Assembly: GCA_017547175.1 (NCBI GenBank)
Contig: JAFYQI010000006.1
Span: 186,001-250,000, forward strand
DNA length: 64,000 nucleotides
Origin: Alistipes sp.
GTDB taxonomy: Bacteria; Bacteroidota; Bacteroidia; Bacteroidales; Rikenellaceae
Direction: 5' to 3'
Part shown: positions 32,331 through 41,583 of the stretch, piece by piece
How the letters are laid out: each line of letters begins with the position of its first letter
Position numbering within the stretch: position 1 is the stretch's first letter
Notes under the pieces: model-generated
Databases searched by the model: none
What the model was told of the DNA's origin: nothing
The model's input: only the letters and a program-made list of their open reading frames with translations
Made by a program: the position numbers and the translations under genes

Positions 32331-33587
32331 ATGATGAAATGTAGACTTCTACTGTTGTTATTACTGTTGGTCGGCCTGCCAAATGTGGTTGATGCAACGA
32401 CCGTTCATACCTCGAAACGTTTGGTGGAAGGGGTAGTGGTCCATGCCGAGACGGGCGAGCCGCTGCAGCACGTTGCAGTCGAGGTTGCCGGAAGTAATAT
32501 CGGTACGGTGACCAATGCGGACGGATTTTTTTCGTTAAAATTGACTGAGCGTGAACTCGGAGGTGGACTGAAATTTTCACACATGGGTTACGCGAACCAT
32601 TTTGTGTCGTATGAGCGAATTGCACCTCGCCCGCTCGAACTTCGTGTGAAACTTTCGCCTTCGACGCTTGCGGTGGACGAGGTAACTATTTATGGTGGTA
32701 CGGCGCGCGAGCTGATGGTGCGTGCGATCGAAAAGATTGAGGCGAATTACAGCAACAATGAACTCCTCTTTACCACCTTTTATCGCGAAACGGTGCGTAA
32801 ACGCCGTACCCATATTGCGGTCTCGGAGGCTGTAATGGATCTGTTTAAAACCAGTTATGCCGATCGATCGATTTATCGTGACAAGGTGCGTCTGCGTAAA
32901 GGACGTCGTCTGGTAAACCATCAGGTGAGCGATACTTTGGCTGTAAAGATTGTGGGCGGTCCGTCGCTTTCACTGGTGATGGATGTGGTGAAGAATGGGG
33001 AAGAGTTGTTGGCTTATGATCAGCTCGATTTCTACGATTTTACCCTGGGAGTTCCGGCTATGCTTGATAATCGAATGCAGCATGTGATCTATTTCAAACC
33101 ACGTGTTAAGTTGGATTATGCGCTCTTTTCGGGAGTGATTCACATCGATCAGGAGCAGGAGTCGTTCTCGCGTGTTGAGCTGAATCTCGATGTGTCGGAT
33201 CCGTTGGCAGCATCGGCGTTGTTGTTGCATCGCAAGCCTGCCGGTCTGCGATTTAAGCCGCTGGGGGTTTCGTTTTTGATTTCGTATCGCCGACAAGATG
33301 GATGCAACTACCTGAATTATGTGCGCAGCGAATTTAGCTTCAAATGTGATTGGAAACGTCGTCTCTTCTCGTCGAATTACACGGCTTTGTCGGAGATGGT
33401 GATGGTCGATCGCGAGGAGAATCCTGAGATTATCCGCAATCGCGACCGCTTCCGCTCGGATCAGATTTTCTACGACGAAGTAGATGCATATGCAGATCCC
33501 GATTATTGGCGAGATTACAACATCCTCGAACCGACGGAATCGTTGGAAAATGCCGTCGATCGCCTGCGAAAACGCAATACGCGTTAA
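32331..33587 (+). CDS. Secreted protein with carboxypeptidase-like regulatory (CarboxypepD_reg) domain
   Basis: Envelope protein of 418 residues. Signal peptide (about residues 1-22) is followed by a CarboxypepD_reg beta-sandwich (about 30-115: VEGVVVHAETGEPLQHVAVEV, NIGTVTNADGFFSL, LKFSHMGY). The remaining 300 residues contain a conserved region (FYRETVRKR, SEAVMDLFKTSY) common in Bacteroidota proteins of unknown role. The first domain is the one found at the N-terminus of many TonB-dependent receptors, but this protein has no plug or barrel. Monocistronic: own promoter, bidirectional terminator after. Function unknown. Confidence 0.78.
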   Translation: MMKCRLLLLLLLLVGLPNVVDATTVHTSKRLVEGVVVHAETGEPLQHVAVEVAGSNIGTVTNADGFFSLKLTERELGGGLKFSHMGYANHFVSYERIAPRPLELRVKLSPSTLAVDEVTIYGGTARELMVRAIEKIEANYSNNELLFTTFYRETVRKRRTHIAVSEAVMDLFKTSYADRSIYRDKVRLRKGRRLVNHQVSDTLAVKIVGGPSLSLVMDVVKNGEELLAYDQLDFYDFTLGVPAMLDNRMQHVIYFKPRVKLDYALFSGVIHIDQEQESFSRVELNLDVSDPLAASALLLHRKPAGLRFKPLGVSFLISYRRQDGCNYLNYVRSEFSFKCDWKRRLFSSNYTALSEMVMVDREENPEIIRNRDRFRSDQIFYDEVDAYADPDYWRDYNILEPTESLENAVDRLRKRNTR

Positions 33588-33595
33588 TGCCATCC

Positions 33596-33635
33596 ATAAT
33601 AAAAGCGACCACCGTAAGATGGTCGCTTTTATTAT
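33596..33635. terminator. Bidirectional terminator
   Basis: Perfect 15-bp stem ATAATAAAAGCGACC / GGTCGCTTTTATTAT with a 10-base loop, shared by convergent genes. Confidence 0.85.
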
Positions 33636-33650
33636 GCACAGCAGCGGAAC

Positions 33651-35363
33651 TTATTGACGAGCCTCCGAGATGTTGATCATGAAGTCACCCATACGCTCAA
33701 ACTCCGAGATGATATCGAGGTAATAAACCGAGCTCTGATAGCTCGACTCGTTCTGCTCGATGCGCAGGATCTCCTCCTCGCGCAGCGTATTGCGCATCTC
33801 GTTGATTTCGCACTCGCAGTCGATGGCACGTCGCAGGTCGAAATCCGTGAATTCGCTTACTGACAGATTCTCGATCATTACGCCATAGGCTTTGTCGATG
33901 AGGTTGATCATCGTGTCGATCTTCTCCACATTTTTGTCCGTGAAGCGCTTGCCGTGTACGTTGCGACGCGAAAGAATGCGGCTGATAGCCTCACCCGAAT
34001 CGCCCAACGACTCCAGCTCGTTGATCATCTTATACATGCGCTTGGTGCTCTTGCGAGCGGCCTCGCTCAACTCCTCCTGCGGAAGGGCGTTCAGGAAGGT
34101 ACCGATCTCATACTCGATGCGGTCGGCAATCTCCTCGTATTTGACCAGCTTCTTGCGGTAGATCTCGAACTCCTCGTCGCTGGTGGCGTGTACGGCGCTG
34201 CGGATGTAACCCAAGCCGTTGCGCGAAATCTGTGCAAAGTGGATAATCTCCTTCATGGCCTGACCCAGCGCCAACTCAGCCGTACCGATGTGACCGGCGT
34301 TGATGTACTTCAGGCGTACCTTGTCCTCCTTCTCCTCGGGTTTCGACTTGATGAGTGCCGTTACTGCCTTAACGATCAGTGGCGTAAACCAGATGAGCAG
34401 GCAGGTGTTGAAGGTATTGAATAAGGTATGGAGCATCGAAACACCGTAGAGTGCTGCGGTCGACTCGGTCGAGCCACTCTCGATGCCGGCCGAATAGACG
34501 ATCTCGAGCGGGTTGGGGTAGCCCATCCAGGTGATGATTTTACCAATCAACATCAAGAAGGGGGTAAAGAGGATCAGGGCCCAGATCACACCGAAGAGAT
34601 TGAAGAAGGTGTGGGCCAAAGCGGCACGACGGGCATTGGGACTACCCACTGAGGCGGCGATGTTGGCCGTGATGGTCGTACCGATATTCTCACCAAGCAC
34701 CATGGCAGCTGCGGCCGTGAAGGGGATCCAGCCCATGCTGAGCATAATGAGCGTCAGGGCCATCGTGGCACTCGACGACTGCAGTACGAGGGTCATGATC
34801 GTACCAATCAAGAGGAAGATCAGTATCGAGCCAAAGCCGTAGTCGGTCCACTGGGTTATGAACTGCAACACTTCAGGCGTTTCACGCAGATCGGGTACCG
34901 AGTTCTTCATCAGCGACAGACCCAGGAAGAGAAGTGCAAAGCCGATGATAAACTCGCTGATGTTGCGGTACTTCTCCTTCTTGGCCATGCTCATGACGAA
35001 ACCGACGGCCATCATCGGAACAGCCAGGATCGAGATGTCGGCCTTGAAACCCAGGATTGAGATGATCCAAGCCGTAACCGTCGTACCAATGTTGGCACCC
35101 ATGATCACACCGACAGCCTGCATCAGGGTCAGCAGACCTGCATTGACGAAGCCTACCACCATAACGGTCGTGGCACTCGAGGACTGGATGACGGTCGTAA
35201 TACCCAGACCGGTCAGTACGCCTTTGAAGGGACTTGAGGTCATGGCTGCCAGTAGGTTGCGCAGGCGATTACCGGCTGCTTTCTGCAATCCGCCACTCAT
35301 CAGGTTCATGCCGTAGAGGAACATGCCGAGGGCGCCCAGAAGCGTAAAAACTTGCAATAACAT
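33651..35363 (-). CDS. Na/Pi cotransporter family protein with PhoU-like domain
   Basis: Inner-membrane protein of 570 residues. The N-terminal 310 residues form two inverted NptA repeats, each with the QSSSA signature (VIQSSSATTVMVVGF near 62 and VLQSSSATMALTL near 198). The C-terminal 220 residues are helical and PhoU-like, about 350-565. Members move phosphate with sodium, and some are thought to export it or to sense it through the PhoU part. It is a single-gene unit with its own promoter; no pst or pho genes nearby. Confidence 0.9.
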   Translation of the reverse strand: MLLQVFTLLGALGMFLYGMNLMSGGLQKAAGNRLRNLLAAMTSSPFKGVLTGLGITTVIQSSSATTVMVVGFVNAGLLTLMQAVGVIMGANIGTTVTAWIISILGFKADISILAVPMMAVGFVMSMAKKEKYRNISEFIIGFALLFLGLSLMKNSVPDLRETPEVLQFITQWTDYGFGSILIFLLIGTIMTLVLQSSSATMALTLIMLSMGWIPFTAAAAMVLGENIGTTITANIAASVGSPNARRAALAHTFFNLFGVIWALILFTPFLMLIGKIITWMGYPNPLEIVYSAGIESGSTESTAALYGVSMLHTLFNTFNTCLLIWFTPLIVKAVTALIKSKPEEKEDKVRLKYINAGHIGTAELALGQAMKEIIHFAQISRNGLGYIRSAVHATSDEEFEIYRKKLVKYEEIADRIEYEIGTFLNALPQEELSEAARKSTKRMYKMINELESLGDSGEAISRILSRRNVHGKRFTDKNVEKIDTMINLIDKAYGVMIENLSVSEFTDFDLRRAIDCECEINEMRNTLREEEILRIEQNESSYQSSVYYLDIISEFERMGDFMINISEARQ

Positions 35364-35432
35364 AGTGTTAAATTTGAATTAGTATAATCTTCTTTACCTT
35401 GTTTATATGCTTATGAAAGCTCGTTCTTATTG

Positions 35433-35464
35433 CAAAAATAGCGGCGATGTTTGCGCTTGTCAAG
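35433..35464 (-). promoter_or_regulatory. Promoter of the Na/Pi cotransporter gene
   Basis: Minus strand CTTG (35461-35464), 20-base gap, TATTTTTG (35433-35440), leader about 65 bases. Confidence 0.6.
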
Positions 35465-35527
35465 CCTTCGATCAAGATGTAACTTTTATTTAATGTTTTC
35501 GTAACCTTTTCTTAACCTTCGTGTAGC

Positions 35528-36091
35528 CTATGCCGTGAGTGTATGCTCGGTTAAAATTTTTACACCAATAATAATTAGAATAACGCCGCCCAAAATCTCG
35601 GCTTTAGCTTTGTGGCGCGAGCCAAAGTGATAGCCGATGCGGATACCGACCATCGAAAGTAGGCACGTGGTGATACCAATCAAGGTAGCCGAAGGCAGAA
35701 TCTTTACGCCGAGAAAAGCAAACGAGATGCCGATGGCGAGGGCATCAATAGAGGTGGCAACGGCCAATAAAAACATGGTGCGTGGAGCAAAGTCCTTCGT
35801 GGGGCGATCATCCTCATCGTTCGAGCAGGCTTCGCGAATCATGTTGCTGCCGATTAACGCCAAAAGTATAAAGGCAATCCAATGGTCAAACACAGCCACA
35901 ATGGTGGAAAAACGGACAGCGAGCAGAAAGCCTACGATTGGCATTATTGCCTGAAATGTGCCAAACCAAAGGCCGACAGAGAGTGTGTGACGCGGTTTGA
36001 GTGAATGAACTGAGAGCCCTTTGCCGATTGATACGGCAAAGGCATCCATCGAAAGGCCGATGGCAATCAATAGCAGCTCGGCATAGTTCAT
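35528..36091 (-). CDS. mntP: Manganese efflux pump MntP
   Basis: Inner-membrane exporter of 187 residues with six helices in two repeats. Each repeat has the acidic metal-site motif: LSMDAFAVSIGKG near residue 14 and TSIDALAIGISF near 117, both Asp residues present. A cytoplasmic loop with DEDDRP lies between. Length and start fit the family. A minus-strand TATCTTTG (36096-36103) lies so close to the start codon that the leader would be nearly absent. I see no manganese (yybP-ykoY) riboswitch upstream. Confidence 0.92.
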   Translation of the reverse strand: MNYAELLLIAIGLSMDAFAVSIGKGLSVHSLKPRHTLSVGLWFGTFQAIMPIVGFLLAVRFSTIVAVFDHWIAFILLALIGSNMIREACSNDEDDRPTKDFAPRTMFLLAVATSIDALAIGISFAFLGVKILPSATLIGITTCLLSMVGIRIGYHFGSRHKAKAEILGGVILIIIGVKILTEHTLTA

Positions 36092-36142
36092 GAAGCAAAG
36101 ATACCATATTTTGGCTAAAATAGCATACTTGGGGATTATTTT

Positions 36143-36174
36143 TTTGTTCGTTTTTGAGTTTACGTGTATTTTTA
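36143..36174 (+). promoter_or_regulatory. Promoter of the free-methionine sulfoxide reductase gene
   Basis: TTTG (36143-36146), 20-base gap, TATTTTTA (36167-36174). It covers an upstream in-frame start (36164), so the ATG at 36200 is preferred. Confidence 0.6.
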
Positions 36175-36199
36175 CTTGGCGAATAGAAGCATTACCAAG

Positions 36200-36667
36200 A
36201 TGGCAGAAAAGTTAAAAATAGCTACGGGAGATAAAGAGGCGCGTTATGCCTTGTTGTATGAACAGATGGTTGCAATCCTTGCAGGCGAGGAGGATCAGGT
36301 GGCACGAATGGCCAATGCTGCAGCCATGATTCATCATACGTTCGGATTCTTTTGGACCGGATTCTATCGGGTGATCGGTGAGGAGTTGGTGTTGGGACCT
36401 TTTCAAGGACCATTGGCCTGTATGCGCATTCGTTATGGACGAGGTGTGTGCGGAACGGCCTGGAAAGAGCGTCGGTCGATTGTGGTGCCCGATGTCGAGA
36501 AGTTTCCCGGTCATATCGCCTGCAGTACCTTGTCGCGTAGCGAAATAGTGGTGCCGATGGTCCGTGACGAGGAGGTATGTGGGGTGCTTGATATTGACAG
36601 TGAAACCCTTGCAACCTTCGATGAAACGGATCGGGTTTGGTTGGAAAAGATTGTGGCAATCATCTGA
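36200..36667 (+). CDS. Free methionine-(R)-sulfoxide reductase (GAF domain)
   Basis: Cytosolic repair enzyme of about 155 residues that reduces free methionine-R-sulfoxide. The single GAF domain keeps all three functional cysteines of the fRMsr family in order: in the LACMRI, GVCGTAW and HIACSTLS stretches (about residues 75, 85 and 109). The typical GPFQGPLA and SEIVVPM segments are also there. The frame extends upstream to 36164, but that part is the promoter. It converges on the 2-hydroxyacid dehydrogenase gene and shares a terminator with it. Confidence 0.92.
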   Translation: MAEKLKIATGDKEARYALLYEQMVAILAGEEDQVARMANAAAMIHHTFGFFWTGFYRVIGEELVLGPFQGPLACMRIRYGRGVCGTAWKERRSIVVPDVEKFPGHIACSTLSRSEIVVPMVRDEEVCGVLDIDSETLATFDETDRVWLEKIVAII

Positions 36668-36670
36668 TAA

Positions 36671-36703
36671 AAAACGAGGTGCAAAAATGCACCTCGTTTT
36701 TTT
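36671..36703. terminator. Bidirectional terminator
   Basis: Stem AAAACGAGGTGC / GCACCTCGTTTT with a 6-base loop and T run; serves the reductase gene and the convergent dehydrogenase, whose stop codon lies inside its tail. Confidence 0.85.
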
Positions 36704-37628
36704 ACTTTAACTCTTCGATGTTTTTTGCAATGCCAGCCACCAGGCGGAAACGTGCTTCGGCTGAAGCCCATGCGGTGTGGGGGGTAAGCGAAAGGCGTTC
36801 CGGGTAGCGTACCGTCAGTAGCGGTGAATTGGCGGGCAGCGGCTCCGTCTGGTAGACATCTAAACCGGCTCCGGCAATCCAACCCTCGTTGAGCGCCTCG
36901 GCCAGATCCGTTTCGTTGATGATGCCGCCACGACCGGCATTCAGCAGGATGGCGGTATATTTCATGCGGCGCAACTCTTCTTGCGAAATCAGACCTGCAG
37001 TGCGCTCGTTGAGCGGTGCATGAATGGAGATTACATCCGAGGTGTTTAACAATTCGTCCAGTGATACGGCGCGGAAATAATCATCGTGTGCCTTGCCTGA
37101 GGTGGCGTAGTAGACAATTTCCATGCCGAAGGCCTCGGCTACTTGGGCTACACGACGACCAATCGTGCCCAAGCCGATGATACCCATGCGCTTGCCACTC
37201 AACTCATGAAAGGTGCATCCCATATCGGTAAAAAGCGCACTGTGGCTGTATGCTCCGCTCTTGACGCGTTGGTCAAAATAGGGGAGTTTCCCGGTTAGAT
37301 TCAGCAGGTGCGCAAAGGTGCTTTGGACAACACTTTCAGTCGAATAGCCAGCTACGTTGCGAACGGGAATACCCAATTCGGAGGCTGCCGTAAGATCTAC
37401 GTTGTTCATGCCCGTAGCGGCAATGCAGATCATCTTCAGGTGGGGTGCGGCCTCCATTTCGGGGCGGTCGATGCGTACCTTGTTGGTGATAATGACCTCA
37501 GCGTCAGCAATGCGGGTTAGGCACTCCTCTTTGGTGGTGAGATCGTAGCAAGTGAGTTCTCCCAAAGCCTCAATAGCCTTGAGTGATGCATCGCCGATAG
37601 TGGCGCGATCCAAAAAGACAATCTTCAT
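36702..37628 (-). CDS. D-2-hydroxyacid dehydrogenase (hydroxypyruvate/glycerate type)
   Basis: NAD(P)-dependent dehydrogenase of 308 residues. The cofactor motif GLGTIG is near residue 150, and the catalytic triad Arg (NAGRGG near 230), Glu (QTEPLP near 260) and His (LTPHTAW near 283) is all present. Nearest pattern is glycerate/hydroxypyruvate dehydrogenase; other 2-oxoacids are possible. It starts 9 bases after the AraC-type regulator gene on the same strand, so the two are cotranscribed. Through that it may be linked to the neighbouring rhamnose operon, which is an inference. Confidence 0.85.
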   Translation of the reverse strand: MKIVFLDRATIGDASLKAIEALGELTCYDLTTKEECLTRIADAEVIITNKVRIDRPEMEAAPHLKMICIAATGMNNVDLTAASELGIPVRNVAGYSTESVVQSTFAHLLNLTGKLPYFDQRVKSGAYSHSALFTDMGCTFHELSGKRMGIIGLGTIGRRVAQVAEAFGMEIVYYATSGKAHDDYFRAVSLDELLNTSDVISIHAPLNERTAGLISQEELRRMKYTAILLNAGRGGIINETDLAEALNEGWIAGAGLDVYQTEPLPANSPLLTVRYPERLSLTPHTAWASAEARFRLVAGIAKNIEELK

Positions 37629-37637
37629 GATGGGGAT

Positions 37638-38540
37638 TTATGAACGGTTTGTTTTGTGCAGAATCCCGTGTTGTGTGCGGAACTCCGAAGCAGTGATCTT
37701 CATGTGTTGTTTGAAGAAGCAGCAGAAACGGCTCACCGATTCAAATCCGGTCTCGTAGGCGATCTCCGAGATGTTTTTGGTCGAGGTGGTCAACAACTCC
37801 TTGGCCAAATTGAGTTTCAGTTGCTGCTGATAACTCGACATCGAAATGCCCGTAATGCTCTTGAACAGTGAGCGCAAGAGTGAGTAGCTCATGCTGAGAC
37901 GAGCCGCGATATCGGCAGGCGAAAGGTGCGTGGCAATATTCTCACGCAACAACATCTGCGCCTGATTGATTTTGTCGGTATTCTTGTTGCCGCGATTCGT
38001 GAAATTGACGTGCTCGTAATAGACACGGCCTAACAGATGCGAAATGACACCGGCGATAACCTGTTGTGAACCACGGATTCCACTTTCGGAATAGCTGATC
38101 ACCTTGTTGTATAGGCGAACGATGGATTCGCGAACGCCAACCTTGAGAAGCGGATCGTTTTTCGAGAAGAAATTGTGAATGATCGAGTCGGCCTGCATGC
38201 CTCGGAAACCAATCCACATCTCGTGCCACCCGGTCTCGGGATTGGGGTAGTAGAGGTGTCGCTCACCGGGAACCAGTAAGATGATCGTGCCAGCTTCGAC
38301 CGAACGCAAATCGCAGGAGTCGGACTGAAAGTAGCCTTCGCCTTCGGTTATATAGATCAGCTGAAATTCGTCGAGTATGCGCCCCTGCTGCGTGAAATTG
38401 TAATCGGTGGGGTGGGCAGACACAGGATACTGCTCGTGCGGTTTTACGTTTTGATAGCCGACCGTAGTGCAGACAATTCCCCACTTCTCGTCATGGGCGC
38501 TTGCTGATAGGTATTTTAAGAGGTCGCTCTTGTGAGTCAT
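37638..38540 (-). CDS. AraC-family transcriptional regulator, probable rhamnose activator
   Basis: DNA-binding activator of 300 residues: an N-terminal cupin-type sugar-sensing half (about 30-150, with TEGEGYF and VPGERHLYYP) and a C-terminal AraC double helix-turn-helix (about 195-295, ending IAYETGFESVSRFCCFFKQHM). It is divergent from rhaB across a 284-base region, the classical placement of a rhamnose regulator (RhaR/RhaS-like). The frame extends 34 codons upstream, but that part is very basic and overlaps a minus-strand -7 box (TATTTTTG, 38571-38578), so ATG at 38540 is used. Effector specificity is inferred from position only. Confidence 0.85.
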   Translation of the reverse strand: MTHKSDLLKYLSASAHDEKWGIVCTTVGYQNVKPHEQYPVSAHPTDYNFTQQGRILDEFQLIYITEGEGYFQSDSCDLRSVEAGTIILLVPGERHLYYPNPETGWHEMWIGFRGMQADSIIHNFFSKNDPLLKVGVRESIVRLYNKVISYSESGIRGSQQVIAGVISHLLGRVYYEHVNFTNRGNKNTDKINQAQMLLRENIATHLSPADIAARLSMSYSLLRSLFKSITGISMSSYQQQLKLNLAKELLTTSTKNISEIAYETGFESVSRFCCFFKQHMKITASEFRTQHGILHKTNRS

Positions 38541-38824
38541 GTAAGGGAGGGTTTTAGGTTTAATTTTTGGCAAAAATAGGAATATTTTTCGATTTCTGGG
38601 GATCGGTTTTCTACTTTTTACACCCGATTTTGGTCGTTTCACCGCTTGATTTGTCGGATGTTGTACTACGATGGCAGTAATCGTAATTGTTTTGTCAAAA
38701 ATATAAAATACGATCCTCGATAAATCGCTAAATTTGTTTAACCTATTGTGGCTATATGCGACAAGTGGGAAATTAGATGTGAAAGCGTATAAACAGAATA
38801 CTAATATTCAGAACCTAACACTGC
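38541..38824. promoter_or_regulatory. Divergent control region between the AraC regulator and rhaB
   Basis: Holds a plus-strand -7 box TAAATTTG (38729-38736) for the rha operon with an 80-base leader, and a minus-strand TATTTTTG (38571-38578) for the regulator. The rha promoter lacks a TTTG at -33, which fits dependence on an AraC-type activator. I did not find an unambiguous pair of activator half-sites by eye. Confidence 0.55.
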
Positions 38825-40249
38825 ATGACACCGCAACATTTTCTGGCGATCGACCTGGGCGCAACCAGCGGTCGTGTGATTTTGGCAACCCTTACCGACG
38901 AGAAACTCGATCTGGAGGTACTGCATCGTTTCCCTAATCGACTGATTGAGGTTGGTGGAAAATATTTTTGGAACATTTATGCCCTCTATGAGGATATTTT
39001 GCAAGGCCTGACCGAGGCCGGTAAGCGTAAGATCGAGGTGCGCTCGATTGGTATCGATACCTGGGGCGTTGACTTTGTACACGTGGCCGAAGATGGTACG
39101 TTGTGTGGTCTGCCGCGCGCTTATCGCGATCCTTATACGAATGGTGCTCCCGAGTCCTACTTTGAGAAGATCTCGCGCAAGGAGGTCTATGCACGTACGG
39201 GTATTCAGATCATGAACTTCAACTCGCTCTTCCAGCTCTATGCGCAGCATGAGGAGCAGGCGTCGGCGCTCAAAAATAGCGATACGATTCTCTTTATGCC
39301 CGACGCGCTGTCGTATCTGTTGACGGGTAAGAAGGTGTGTGAGTATACGATTCTCTCGACGTCGCAGTTTATGAATCCGCGCACGAAGCAAGTGGACGAG
39401 GATTTGCTCACAGTTGCCGGTGTAAAGGCCGAGAGCTTCCCGCAGGTTGTAATGCCCGGTACGCTCGTTGGTACGCTGACCCCTTCGATTGCCAAGGCAA
39501 CGGGGCTGGGCGAGGTGCCTGTTGTGGCTGTAGCAGGTCACGATACGGGTTCGGCGGTTGCTGCCGTGCCGGCCGAGGATGAGGGCTTTGCCTACCTTTC
39601 GTCGGGAACGTGGTCGCTGATGGGTGTCGAGTTGAAGGAGCCCGAGATTACCGACGAGTCGTTCGAAATGAACTTTACGAACGAAGGTGGCGTGGATGGT
39701 ACGACCCGCTTCCTGAAGAATATTACCGGTATGTGGCTTCTTGAGCAGTGCCGTGCCGTATGGAAGAAGGAGGGGAAAGATTACTCCTATCCTGAAATTA
39801 TGCAGATGATGCAGACGACGACACCGTCGGTCGATCTGCTCGATCCCGATGCTCCCGAGTTTGCAGCTCCGACCAATATGCCGGCAGCCATTCGTCGCTA
39901 TTGCGAGTCGCGTGCGCTGGCTGTTCCCGAGTCGGATGCACAACTTATTCGTCTGATCTTTGATTCGTTGGCGGCCAAGTATGCTGATGTGCTCGGTAAG
40001 TTGCAGCAGGTTTCGCCCTTCGAGATTAAGACCCTGCACGTTATTGGCGGTGGTGCACAGAACGATCTGCTGAACCAGATGACGGCAGACGCCTGCGGTA
40101 TTCCGGTTGTAGCCGGTCCGTCGGAGGCTACGGCATTGGGTAATGTGATGGTTCAGGCACGTGCGGCCGGTCTGGTGGGCTCGTTGCAGGAGATGCGTCA
40201 ATACATTCTGCGCTCGATCGAAACGAAACGTTATGAGCCGCGCAAATAA
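38825..40249 (+). CDS. rhaB: Rhamnulokinase
   Basis: FGGY-family kinase of 474 residues phosphorylating L-rhamnulose to L-rhamnulose 1-phosphate in the cytosol. RhaB-type features: FLAIDLGATSGRVIL at the start, SIGIDTWGVDF near 77, YRDPYTNG near 98, GHDTGSAVAAVP with catalytic Asp near 240, YLSSGTWSLMG near 257 and GGGAQNDLLNQMTADA near 405. First gene of the rhamnose operon; rhaA follows after 43 bases. Order rhaB-rhaA-fucO-rhaT-rhaD leaves no step missing. Confidence 0.96.
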   Translation: MTPQHFLAIDLGATSGRVILATLTDEKLDLEVLHRFPNRLIEVGGKYFWNIYALYEDILQGLTEAGKRKIEVRSIGIDTWGVDFVHVAEDGTLCGLPRAYRDPYTNGAPESYFEKISRKEVYARTGIQIMNFNSLFQLYAQHEEQASALKNSDTILFMPDALSYLLTGKKVCEYTILSTSQFMNPRTKQVDEDLLTVAGVKAESFPQVVMPGTLVGTLTPSIAKATGLGEVPVVAVAGHDTGSAVAAVPAEDEGFAYLSSGTWSLMGVELKEPEITDESFEMNFTNEGGVDGTTRFLKNITGMWLLEQCRAVWKKEGKDYSYPEIMQMMQTTTPSVDLLDPDAPEFAAPTNMPAAIRRYCESRALAVPESDAQLIRLIFDSLAAKYADVLGKLQQVSPFEIKTLHVIGGGAQNDLLNQMTADACGIPVVAGPSEATALGNVMVQARAAGLVGSLQEMRQYILRSIETKRYEPRK

Positions 40250-40292
40250 TCCATGAAAACAATAAGTTTAACTAACATAATCTAACTACAGT

Positions 40293-41546
40293 ATGAAAAC
40301 AGAACTGATTCAGAAGGCGTATGAAATCGCCAAGGAGCGTTATGCAGCCATCGGCATCGATACGGATGCAGTGCTCGAGCAACTTCAGAAGGTATCCCTT
40401 TCGCTGCACTGCTGGCAGGCAGATGACGTAGTCGGCTTTGAGCCCAAGGCCGGTGCTTTGTCGGGTGGTATTCAGGCTACGGGTAACTATCCCGGTCGTG
40501 CCCGCAACATTGATGAGCTGCGTCAGGATGTGCTGAAGGCCGCTTCGCTCATTCCCGGTAAGCATCGTCTGAATCTGCATGAGATCTATGGTGATTTCGG
40601 TGATAAGTTTGTAGATCGTGATGAGGTAGAGCCTTGCCACTTCCAGAGCTGGATCGATTGGGCAAAGGCTAATGATATGAAGCTCGACTTCAACTCGAGC
40701 TCGTTCTCGCACCCCAAGTCGGGCGATCTGTCGCTTTCGAATCCCAACCCCGAGATTCGCAACTTCTGGATCGAGCATACGAAGCGTTGCCGTGCCGTGG
40801 CCGAGGCAATGGGTGTAGCTCAGAACGATCCCTGTATCATGAACGTATGGGTACATGACGGTTCGAAGGACCTGACGGTAAACCGTATGTACTATCGCGA
40901 GCTGTTGAAGGATTCGCTGGATCAGATCTTCGCTACTGAGTATAAGAACATGAAGGACTGCATCGAGTCGAAGGTGTTCGGTATCGGTTTGGAGAGCTAC
41001 ACGGTTGGTTCGAACGACTTCTATATCGGTTACGGTGCTTCGCGTGGCAAGATGGTGACGCTTGATACGGGTCACTTCCACCCGACGGAGAGCATTGCCG
41101 ACAAGATCTCGTCGCTCTTGCTCTATACGCCTGAGGTGATGCTGCACGTTTCGCGCCCCGTACGTTGGGACTCGGACCACGTGACGATCATCAACGACGA
41201 GACGCTGGAACTCTGCAAGGAGATCACGCGTTGCAACGCCCTGGACAAGGTACACATCGGTTTGGACTACTTCGATGCTTCGATCAACCGAATCGGTGCT
41301 TACGTGATTGGTTCGCGCGCTACGCAGAAGTGTATGCTGCAGGCCCTGTTGGAGCCCATCACTACGCTGCGTGAGTACGAGCTGTCGGGTAAAGGCTTCG
41401 AGCGTCTGGCTCTTCTGGAGGAGTGCAAGTCGCTGCCTTGGACGGCCGTATGGGATATGTTCTGCTTGAAGAACGACGTACCTGTAGGCGAGGAGTTCAT
41501 CGCTGATGTACAGAAGTATGAGGTAGAGGTAACCTCGAAGCGTTAA
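40293..41546 (+). CDS. rhaA: L-rhamnose isomerase
   Basis: Cytosolic TIM-barrel isomerase of 417 residues converting L-rhamnose to L-rhamnulose. The N-terminal SLHCWQADDVVGFE stretch, the NLHEIYGDF stretch and TLDTGHFHPTESIADK with metal-site residues are typical of RhaA, and the length is normal (about 420). It is the second gene of the operon, before the lactaldehyde reductase gene. Confidence 0.97.
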   Translation: MKTELIQKAYEIAKERYAAIGIDTDAVLEQLQKVSLSLHCWQADDVVGFEPKAGALSGGIQATGNYPGRARNIDELRQDVLKAASLIPGKHRLNLHEIYGDFGDKFVDRDEVEPCHFQSWIDWAKANDMKLDFNSSSFSHPKSGDLSLSNPNPEIRNFWIEHTKRCRAVAEAMGVAQNDPCIMNVWVHDGSKDLTVNRMYYRELLKDSLDQIFATEYKNMKDCIESKVFGIGLESYTVGSNDFYIGYGASRGKMVTLDTGHFHPTESIADKISSLLLYTPEVMLHVSRPVRWDSDHVTIINDETLELCKEITRCNALDKVHIGLDYFDASINRIGAYVIGSRATQKCMLQALLEPITTLREYELSGKGFERLALLEECKSLPWTAVWDMFCLKNDVPVGEEFIADVQKYEVEVTSKR

Positions 41547-41583
41547 TTAAAACTAAAACGTCTAACCAAAAAACTTTAGAAAT

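Noticed and set aside
35364-36199. Manganese riboswitch for mntP
   Set aside because: The -7 box is nearly at the start codon, leaving no room for a leader RNA.
38801-40201. Minus-strand open frame of 466 codons opposite rhaB
   Set aside because: Antisense artefact of a strongly biased gene; Arg/His/Leu-rich product with no motif.
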